Source of the DNA: Firmicutes bacterium UBA5286
GTDB taxonomy: Bacteria; Bacillota; Proteinivoracia; UBA4975
Assembly (NCBI GenBank): GCA_002408465.1
Contig: DHSM01000016.1
Coordinates: forward strand, 24,738-88,737
Direction of reading: 5' to 3'
DNA: 64,000 nt
Shown here: one piece after another, positions 58,253 through 64,000 of the stretch
Layout: every line of letters begins with the position of its first letter
Position numbering within the stretch: the stretch's first letter is position 1
Position numbers and translations under genes: made by a program
Notes under the pieces: generated by a model
What the model saw: only the letters and a program-made list of their open reading frames with translations
Told to the model about the DNA's origin: nothing
The model's database searches: none

Positions 58253-59869
58253 ATGAGGACAATTAACAAAATCCTGGCCCACCAGGCAGGGGCCAGGCTA
58301 TACCATATCAAGACGGGCCGGTTACCTGCATCTGAGGAGCTGGCCCGTCTTGTTGATGAAGGAGTTTATTCTGAGCTGCCGGCATACAAGGCAAGAGGAG
58401 ATGTCAAGACCGCAGCAGCGGTGCTGGCTGGCGACGAGCTGCACATGGATTTAGGTCTGCTTTATCAAAAGTTGAGAAAGACAACAGAAAAGAAAAATTT
58501 GGGACAGGTCTTTACCCCCATGCCGGCAGTGGAGGCGGCCTTAGACCTAGTTACAGTCATGCCAGAGAGGATAATCGATCCTGCCTGCGGGGCAGGGGAT
58601 TTTCTGTTGGCCTGCAGTCGCCGTTGGCCCCAGGCAAGACTTACGGGGGTAGAGATTGACTCCTTGGCCTTGGCTGTGGCCGCAACCAAACTGAAGCTAA
58701 CGAAAATCAGCGATGCTGAGCTGCTATGGGCTAACGCCATCAATTTGCGCCATACTGGCACCTATGATCTGGTTACCGGCAATCCGCCTTGGGGGGGCAA
58801 TCTTTCCCCAGGGGACTTGCCAAAAGATACTCATTTTCCGGGGCAGGCCAACTCATTTGTCTACTTTATAGAACTGGCGGCCCGTCTGCTGCAGCCAGGA
58901 GGGCAGCTGGTTTTTGTGCTGCCTGAAGCCTTTACCAAAGTATGGACCTATCAAAGGGTACGAGCCTGGCTGCTGGAGAATTTTGCTATCAGCGGTCTGC
59001 ATTATATCCCAAAGCTTTTTGCGGACTATTATGCCCCAGCAATACTCATAGCCGCTGTCAGATTGCCCTGTCCCCCAATCAAGGGCGTTCCAGTATGGTA
59101 CCAAAAAGCTTTATACAAGCCTAAGGTCCAGCATAATATCTTGCCGGCAGCGGCCCTGGAGCCCCAGCGCTTCAACTTCAACTGGCAACAGAAGATGGAA
59201 GAACTTTGGCAGCAGTGCAGGCGGGATGCAATCTGCCTCCGGGAAGGCGAATTAGGCGCAACCTTGCCTGAGGGAAAAGCGGTGGTAGACTTTTCTCTGG
59301 GAATTGTCACCGGGGACAACCGGCGTTTCGTCCACAATAAGCCCGCCCCCGGACGCTATTCTCTGTTGCAGGCCAGGGATATCTCGCCCTTCATAACCGC
59401 CCCGCCTTCCGGCTGGTTGGAATATGACAGCGTAAGACTGCAGCAAGCTGCGCCCCGGGAAAAGTACCAGGCAGCCGCCAAGATCGTCTATCGTTTCATC
59501 GCCCGGGAAATAATTGCTGCTGTCGATTACAGCGGTTCCCTTACCCTCAACAATCTCAATATTATTCTGCCTTTGCACCTGCCCTTTCCCTTGGAATACC
59601 TGGTAGGGCTCTTAAACAGCAAGCTCTTGAATACCCTGTATATGTACAAATTCTTTACAGGCAAGGTTCTGACCCGCCAGCTCAAGCAACTGCCTTTGCG
59701 CCTTGGCAAGGCTGAGGCAGTCACTGCCTTGGCGAAAAAGCTGGCTCAGGGTGAGGGCAGCATAGCAGAAATGGACCATTTGGTCTATGATTTGTACGGA
59801 CTGGATTCAGGCCAACGCAGTTTGGTTGCAGAACAGCATCGCCGCTTGAAAGAGATGTTCTTTGTCTAA
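58253..59869 (+). CDS. N6-adenine DNA methyltransferase, TaqI/Eco57I-like, solitary
   Basis: The 538-residue protein has the N-6 DNA methylase motifs: GQVFTPMPAVEAAL, SAM-binding DPACGAGDFLL (motif I) and the catalytic NPPWGG (motif IV). A C-terminal region with LNNLNIILPL and YLVGLLNSKLLNTLY resembles target-recognition domains of TaqI/Eco57I-type enzymes. There is no PD-(D/E)XK endonuclease motif in the protein and no restriction gene next to it, so it looks like an orphan methylase. The ATG at 58253 follows GGGCGGAGG; the upstream in-frame extension has no SD. Confidence 0.85.
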   Translation: MRTINKILAHQAGARLYHIKTGRLPASEELARLVDEGVYSELPAYKARGDVKTAAAVLAGDELHMDLGLLYQKLRKTTEKKNLGQVFTPMPAVEAALDLVTVMPERIIDPACGAGDFLLACSRRWPQARLTGVEIDSLALAVAATKLKLTKISDAELLWANAINLRHTGTYDLVTGNPPWGGNLSPGDLPKDTHFPGQANSFVYFIELAARLLQPGGQLVFVLPEAFTKVWTYQRVRAWLLENFAISGLHYIPKLFADYYAPAILIAAVRLPCPPIKGVPVWYQKALYKPKVQHNILPAAALEPQRFNFNWQQKMEELWQQCRRDAICLREGELGATLPEGKAVVDFSLGIVTGDNRRFVHNKPAPGRYSLLQARDISPFITAPPSGWLEYDSVRLQQAAPREKYQAAAKIVYRFIAREIIAAVDYSGSLTLNNLNIILPLHLPFPLEYLVGLLNSKLLNTLYMYKFFTGKVLTRQLKQLPLRLGKAEAVTALAKKLAQGEGSIAEMDHLVYDLYGLDSGQRSLVAEQHRRLKEMFFV

Positions 59870-59886
59870 TGGGCCGAATCAAAAAG

Positions 59887-59912
59887 GCAGGGGGGCCGTC
59901 TCGGCCCCCTGC
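59887..59912. repeat. GC hairpin of the GGTCTC/CGTCTC repeat group
   Basis: The stem GCAGGGGG.CC/GGCCCCCTGC with a GTCTC centre resembles 213-235 and 17666-17725. It follows the methylase stop and could act as its terminator, although the T-run is poor. Confidence 0.6.
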
Positions 59913-60022
59913 TGCTATTCGCTTATTTAATTAAGGCTTGCGTGTCATTTTATCCTGGTGAAATCCAAATCAGGGGTTTGGGTAAAGATAATGTATAATA
60001 GGAGTAGGAGGGGATGGAGACA

Positions 60023-60652
60023 GTGGAGACAAAGGACATTCTTGATGTGCTGACCAAGCTGTATCCCAATGCCGCTTGTGCCTTGGAGCACCGCAATCCT
60101 TTCGAACTTTTGATAGCGACAATTCTGTCCGCCCAATGTACTGATCAGCGGGTTAACCAAATTACCCGTCGCTTATTTGCTGAGGCCGCCAGCCCCCGGG
60201 CAATGGCGGCGCTGGGGGTGGACGGAGTCCGGGAGCTAATCCATGGCTGCGGTCTGCACAATAATAAGGCTGCCAATATCGTAGCCACTTGCCGGCAGCT
60301 GGTGGAGAAGCACCAGGGTGAAGTGCCCAGCAGCCGGGAGGAACTGGAAGCCCTGCCCGGCGTGGGCAGAAAAACAGCAAATGTAGTTCTCAGCAATGCT
60401 TTCGGCCTGCCGGCCATTGCCGTAGATACCCATGTCTTCCGGGTGGCCAATCGCATAGGCATCAGCGTTGCCTCGACTCCTGAGAAGACGGAGGAACAAT
60501 TGATGCAGGCAATACCTCAGGAGCACTGGAGCCATTCTCATCATCTCTTGATTTTTCACGGCCGCAACTTGTGTAAGGCCCGGAAACCCCAGTGCGATCA
60601 ATGCCCTTTGGCAGAGGGTTGTAAATACAATGCTCAAGAAAGCGTCCGCTAA
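60023..60652 (+). CDS. nth: Endonuclease III (DNA glycosylase/AP lyase)
   Basis: The 209-residue enzyme excises oxidised pyrimidines. It has the helix-hairpin-helix LPGVGRKTANVVLSNAFG, which includes the catalytic Lys, the catalytic Asp in AVDTHVFRVANRIG, and the 4Fe-4S motif C-X6-C-X2-C-X5-C at the C-terminus. The GTG at 60023 is about 9 nt after AGGAGGGG; the ATG at 60014 directly abuts that SD and is less likely. A sirtuin gene follows 20 bp later. Confidence 0.93.
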   Translation: METKDILDVLTKLYPNAACALEHRNPFELLIATILSAQCTDQRVNQITRRLFAEAASPRAMAALGVDGVRELIHGCGLHNNKAANIVATCRQLVEKHQGEVPSSREELEALPGVGRKTANVVLSNAFGLPAIAVDTHVFRVANRIGISVASTPEKTEEQLMQAIPQEHWSHSHHLLIFHGRNLCKARKPQCDQCPLAEGCKYNAQESVR

Positions 60653-60672
60653 TCGAATATGGGGGGATAAAG

Positions 60673-61419
60673 GTGGAAAACATCAAGAAACTTGCCCAAC
60701 TGCTGGCGGAAAGCAAGGATACCATGGTTCTGACAGGGGCAGGGGTCTCAACTGAGAGCGGAATCCCCGACTTTCGCAGTCCTGACACCGGCCTCTGGTC
60801 CCAGATGGATCCCATGGAGCTCTTGTCCCGATCAGCCCTGTCCCGAAATCCTGCCAACTTCTGGACGCGGTCGGAGCCAATTTTCCGGGAGATGTCCACT
60901 GCCCAGCCTAATCCTTGCCATTATGCTTTGGCCCGATTGGAGGAAAAGGGGTTAATTCGGGGCATAGTCACGCAAAATATCGATAGCCTGCACCAACTGG
61001 CAGGCTCCAAATCCGTATTAGAAGTGCATGGTCATTTGCGCAGCGCCCATTGTCCCGGTTGCGGCGCTCATACCGATATGCGTCCCTTGCTGGACCAGGT
61101 AGCTAAGGGGGATTCCCCGCCCCGGTGCAGCTGCGGCGGGGTTTTCCGTCCCGATGTGGTATTGTTTGAAGACCCCTTGCCTGATGCCTTTCATGTTGCC
61201 TGGCAATGGGCCAGGGTCTGTGATTTGCTGCTGGTGGTTGGGTCAAGCTTGGAGGTAGCGCCGGTGTGCTGGCTGGTGCCGGCAGCATCGAGGCTAGCCA
61301 TAATCAATATGGGCGAAACACAATGCGATGATATGGCAGAAGTTCTAATCCGGGGAAAAGCCGGCGAGATTTTGACGGATCTGGTCAAAGAGGCAGAAGG
61401 ATTGCAGCGGCAGCCATAG
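60673..61419 (+). CDS. cobB: NAD-dependent protein deacylase (sirtuin)
   Basis: The 248-residue sirtuin has GAGVSTESGIPDFRS (NAD-binding), TQNIDSLHQLAG, the catalytic HGH, a zinc site of CPGC and CSCGG spacing, RPDVVLFEDPLP, and VVGSSLEVAP. It removes acetyl or other acyl groups from lysines using NAD. GTG start with GGGGGGATAAAG upstream. It is convergent with a small membrane protein gene whose end lies 2 bp beyond its stop. Confidence 0.94.
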   Translation: MENIKKLAQLLAESKDTMVLTGAGVSTESGIPDFRSPDTGLWSQMDPMELLSRSALSRNPANFWTRSEPIFREMSTAQPNPCHYALARLEEKGLIRGIVTQNIDSLHQLAGSKSVLEVHGHLRSAHCPGCGAHTDMRPLLDQVAKGDSPPRCSCGGVFRPDVVLFEDPLPDAFHVAWQWARVCDLLLVVGSSLEVAPVCWLVPAASRLAIINMGETQCDDMAEVLIRGKAGEILTDLVKEAEGLQRQP

Positions 61420-61421
61420 CT

Positions 61422-61709
61422 CTAGCTGAGGGCCGGTCTTCCTGCTGCTATCCAGACTAACAGAGCCAAGAGAAAAGTTACCACCCCGGTTAGGATGAAA
61501 AGGGGACCTAGGCCGATGCCTTTGCGCCTGGCAGAGAGCAATCTGCCGATGGCAAACAGCAGCCCCAGCAAGGCGAGACCTAATCCAGCAATCGTTCCCA
61601 GGGTGTAAGTCCACAGACCAAATTCCTCAGCAAAGGCGAACCAATCAAGGACTGCCGCCAGGGCCGCCAGACCAAAAGCAATAAACAAGCCAATGCGCAC
61701 GCGCTTCAC
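61422..61709 (-). CDS. Small membrane protein of unknown function
   Basis: The 95-residue protein has three hydrophobic segments (about 6-25, 33-55 and 70-90) with a basic RRK loop between the second and third. No family was recognised. GTG start with GGAGGTG upstream; the SD lies in one arm of an 8-bp inverted repeat (61714-61721/61742-61749), which could restrict translation. Confidence 0.55.
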   Translation of the reverse strand: MKRVRIGLFIAFGLAALAAVLDWFAFAEEFGLWTYTLGTIAGLGLALLGLLFAIGRLLSARRKGIGLGPLFILTGVVTFLLALLVWIAAGRPALS

Positions 61710-61713
61710 AGAA

Positions 61714-61749
61714 AAGCACCTCCGAGTATAGTGTATCCCGAAGGTGCTT
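61714..61749 (-). promoter_or_regulatory. Inverted repeat that can sequester the SD of the small membrane protein gene
   Basis: AAGCACCT and AGGTGCTT pair across a 20-nt loop. On the minus strand the downstream arm contains most of GGAGGTG. A possible TATACT -10 lies in the loop, so the hairpin exists only if transcription starts upstream of it. Confidence 0.4.
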
Positions 61750-61815
61750 GTTAGTTTCGGCCGGAGAAGGTATAAAAAGATATATCAAAATATTTACCTC
61801 TGGTTCGCGGCAAAC

Positions 61816-61824
61816 TGATATAAT
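61816..61824 (+). promoter_or_regulatory. Extended -10 promoter of the ABC exporter
   Basis: TG-A-TATAAT is a perfect extended -10 box about 25 bp before the ATPase gene start; no good -35 is present. Confidence 0.6.
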
Positions 61825-61848
61825 TATTGGAGTAAGGGAGGGAGCCTA

Positions 61849-62736
61849 ATGCCAGTTATTGAAACAGTAGGCCTGACCAAGTACTATGGCAAGACCAAAG
61901 GCATAGAGAATGTCAACCTCCAGGTTCAAGAGGGCGAGATCTTTGGCTTTATTGGCCCAAATGGGGCCGGCAAGTCTACTACAATCCGGACTTTGCTCAA
62001 CTTCATTTTCCCCACAGCAGGGGAAGCCCGGGTATTAGGCCTGGATGTTGTTCGGCAAAGCCGGGAAATTCGCGCCCAGGTCGGTTATTTGGCAGGAGAA
62101 GCAGGTTACTATGACGATATGAAGGTTAAAGACCTCTTGGCCTATGCGGCCCGGTTTTATAAACAGGACTGTGCCTCAAGAATCAGAGAACTGGTGGATA
62201 TATTCGATTTGGATGTGATGAAGCCTGTCCATTCTCTTTCTCTGGGCAATAAAAAAAAGGTGGGGATAGTGCTTAGTTTGCTCCATCAGCCCCAGCTTCT
62301 GATATTGGATGAACCCACCAGCGGCCTTGATCCTTTGATGCAGATGAGGTTTTTTGAGGTTCTGCAGGAGGAGAACAGCCGGGGAACGACGATTTTCTTC
62401 TCATCCCATGTGCTCAGTGAAGTTCAGCGCTTGTGCCATCGGGTGGCAATAATAAAGGACGGACAGATTCTCAAGATAGAAGAAATGGAACAGCTGCGCA
62501 GTAATCAGTTCCGCAAGGTGCGAATTGCCATAGATTCAGATGAATTTAACGGCAACGCCATTCCGGGAGTCATTCATGCTGCCCGAGAAAATGGGATCTG
62601 GCATTTGCTCTTTAAGGGAGATATTAACCAGCTGTTGAGATTCTTGTCGGAGTATAAGCTGGTGGATCTGTGGCTGGAAGAGCCTACCCTGGAAGAAATA
62701 TTTCTCCATTACTATGAGAAGGAGGGGGCAGAATGA
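61849..62736 (+). CDS. ABC exporter ATP-binding protein (BcrA/YxlF-like)
   Basis: The 295-residue ATPase has Walker A GPNGAGKST, signature region LSLGNKKKVGI (variant of LSGGQ), Walker B LLILDEPTSGLDP and H-loop FFSSH. A C-terminal extension of about 80 residues is as in bacitracin/antibiotic-type exporters (BcrA, YxlF). AGGGAGGG precedes the ATG. It overlaps its permease gene by 4 bp. Confidence 0.9.
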   Translation: MPVIETVGLTKYYGKTKGIENVNLQVQEGEIFGFIGPNGAGKSTTIRTLLNFIFPTAGEARVLGLDVVRQSREIRAQVGYLAGEAGYYDDMKVKDLLAYAARFYKQDCASRIRELVDIFDLDVMKPVHSLSLGNKKKVGIVLSLLHQPQLLILDEPTSGLDPLMQMRFFEVLQEENSRGTTIFFSSHVLSEVQRLCHRVAIIKDGQILKIEEMEQLRSNQFRKVRIAIDSDEFNGNAIPGVIHAARENGIWHLLFKGDINQLLRFLSEYKLVDLWLEEPTLEEIFLHYYEKEGAE

Positions 62737-63533
62737 CTATCTTGCGTCGGGAACTCGGAAGCAATTTGCGCGGTCTGCTGATTTGGGCTCTGGCCCTGGC
62801 CTTGCTCAATTTCTGGATGGTGTCCATCTTCCCTGGAATGGCTGCAGAAGGGGCCAAACTCGAGGAATTGACGGAGATGTATCCCGAGAGCATGATGAAG
62901 ATGTTCAATATGGATAAACTTAATTTCAGCGATCCCCTGGGCTTCTACGGAGTCGAGTCCTTCTTTATGGTGGTGCTCTTTGGCAGCATTTACGCAGCGA
63001 TTCTGGGGTCGGGGCTTTTAGCTAAGGAGGAAGACGAAAAGACCATAGAGTTTCTTTTGGCAAGGCCTGTGAGCAGAGGCGAGATAATCCGGGATAAGGT
63101 CCTGTGCTGGGTTATATACATGGTCCTCTTTAACGTTATTATTGGGATTTTTACCTGGCTGGGGTTTGAGTTTTTTGATGTAGGCGCCTTTTCCCGGGCC
63201 ACGCTGTTTTTCCTGGTGCTGGCGCCCCTTTTTGTCCACTTGATCTTTGGGGCTATGGGTTTTCTGTCAGCTTTGTTTTTTGTTCGCAGAAAAGCTGCCT
63301 TATCAATGAGCATAGGCTTGGTCCTGGGCTTATACTTTCTGAATGCCATTGCTTTGCTCTCCGAGGACATGCAGTTCCTGGGCTGGTTCTCTCCCTTCAG
63401 ATATATGGATGCTGCGGATATTGTCAACAACGGGGGGATCAATTGGACTTATGCCTTAGGATTGTTGCTTGTTGCGGCCGTGATGGTGGCTGTTGCCGGG
63501 ATTCTCTACCGCAAACGGGATATAGCCATATAG
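62733..63533 (+). CDS. ABC-2-type exporter permease
   Basis: The 266-residue protein has six membrane segments (about 15-35, 70-95, 117-142, 150-175, 185-210 and 235-255), the typical ABC-2 plan with a large extracytoplasmic loop after the first segment. The EEDEKTIEFLLARPVSRGEI loop is conserved in YxlG/NatB-like permeases. It overlaps the ATPase gene by 4 bp. The substrate is unknown. Confidence 0.88.
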   Translation: MTILRRELGSNLRGLLIWALALALLNFWMVSIFPGMAAEGAKLEELTEMYPESMMKMFNMDKLNFSDPLGFYGVESFFMVVLFGSIYAAILGSGLLAKEEDEKTIEFLLARPVSRGEIIRDKVLCWVIYMVLFNVIIGIFTWLGFEFFDVGAFSRATLFFLVLAPLFVHLIFGAMGFLSALFFVRRKAALSMSIGLVLGLYFLNAIALLSEDMQFLGWFSPFRYMDAADIVNNGGINWTYALGLLLVAAVMVAVAGILYRKRDIAI

Positions 63534-63550
63534 CATAAAAGGGTTGCTAA

Positions 63551-63991
63551 CGCGCTATCCCTGTTTCCTTTACTTTGGGCACGGGAAATTTGAACAGTTT
63601 CGTCCCCAATCTGGATGCCTTTGGCTGGGATATTCTGAACTTAGGGGCTACAGATCCAGAGCCGGATCCAGAGTCGGACCCTGAATCAGACCCCGAGCCG
63701 GATGCAGAACCGGACCCTGAGCCGTATCCAGAACCAAACCCTGAGCAGGACCCAGAGCGGGACCCAGACTCCGATTCCAATCCGGAAGAATCTCAAGACC
63801 CTGTGGATCAAGATGAGCAGGAAAACCCTGGGGACTCTGAGGAACCAGAGAATTCTGTAGTTCTGGAAGTACCGCAAGATACCCTGACGGAACTCGATAC
63901 GTTGCCACAAACCGGGGGCAGCATGATTTGGTTTACCTCCCTGGGCCTGGCCCTTCGAGCCATGGGCCTGGCGCTCAGACGCATGTTTTAA
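63551..63991 (+). pseudogene. Remnant of an LPXTG-type surface protein (Asp-Pro repeats)
   Basis: The frame opens after a TAA at 63548 and encodes a short N-terminal stretch with FVPNLDAFGWDIL, then a low-complexity region of Asp-Pro-Glu-Pro/Ser units (DPEPDPES type), an acidic linker, and LPQTG followed by a hydrophobic segment and RRMF. The end is a sortase sorting signal, though the charge tail is short. No signal peptide, SD or conventional start is present; the first possible start is a TTG at 63575. It is probably the 3' part of a truncated or frameshifted surface protein gene. Confidence 0.55.
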
Positions 63992-64000
63992 GGATTGAAT

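Noticed and set aside
63547..63910. Minus-strand frames over the Asp-Pro repeat (Ser/Gly-rich proteins)
   Set aside because: They are reverse translations of the same hexamer repeats with no start signals; the plus-strand reading ends in a proper LPQTG sorting signal.
1..64000. CRISPR array, tRNA, rRNA, integrase or transposase
   Set aside because: None seen. The repeats present are few, short and scattered, without regular spacers, and no tRNA or rRNA signatures were found by eye.

Overview
The window reads as chromosome of a low-to-mid GC Bacillota, most likely an anaerobic Clostridia-type bacterium (a Dethiobacter-like lineage would fit, but I cannot prove it). The reasons are: strong Shine-Dalgarno sites with frequent GTG/TTG starts, SAM-I riboswitch control of metK, a comFC - raiA-type ncRNA - csp - long-HPF neighbourhood, a DUF1659/DUF2922 gene pair, glycyl-radical hydroxyproline dehydratase, an LPXTG-like protein end and RF2 autoregulatory frameshifting. 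No rRNA, tRNA, CRISPR array, integrase or insertion sequence was recognised.

Layout. 1-490: 3' end of a phosphonate-type ABC permease, intergenic repeats and a candidate structured RNA. 500-4720: a QueC-like PP-loop protein, a small membrane protein/XRE regulator/lipoprotein operon, and an MntA/HepT (type VII) toxin-antitoxin pair. 4720-11270 (minus strand): thioredoxin-like protein, HMA protein and P1B-type metal ATPase behind a probable FNR-type promoter; then a fnr-like regulator with a SagB-type nitroreductase and an ABC-2 exporter. 11448-17668: a seven-gene block of largely uncharacterised membrane proteins, a MutL-family ASKHA protein and a KOW-domain protein; this is the best candidate for an undescribed system. 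17691-21950 (minus strand): trans-4-hydroxyproline dehydratase, its radical-SAM activase and a ROK kinase. 22000-31660: SAM riboswitch-metK, small proteins, polysaccharide deacetylase, comFC, the raiA-type RNA, cold-shock protein, HPF, a FolC-like ligase, two PspC proteins, MobA, a candidate 150-nt ncRNA and a bacteriohemerythrin. 31800-40560: secA, prfB with frameshift, YitT, split transketolase, and the tdh-kbl threonine degradation pair.

40850-48880 is a dipeptide/oligopeptide ABC importer operon with two unusual parts. The second permease carries a seven-repeat RCC1-like domain in its first extracytoplasmic loop, and the second ATPase carries about 170 extra residues between Walker A and the Q-loop. 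48900-53815 is a BMP-family nucleoside importer, followed by an M29 aminopeptidase and a PTS glucose/GlcNAc-type EIICB. 56700-64000 holds a methyltransferase, a zinc-ribbon protein, a solitary N6-adenine DNA methylase, endonuclease III, a sirtuin, an ABC-2 exporter and the remnant of an LPXTG protein.

Taken together the genes suggest an amino-acid/peptide-using anaerobe: peptide and nucleoside import, hydroxyproline and threonine catabolism, metal detoxification under anaerobic control, and oxygen-responsive hemerythrin. Short dispersed inverted repeats occupy many intergenic gaps, and one of them encodes the C-terminus of the hydroxyproline dehydratase.
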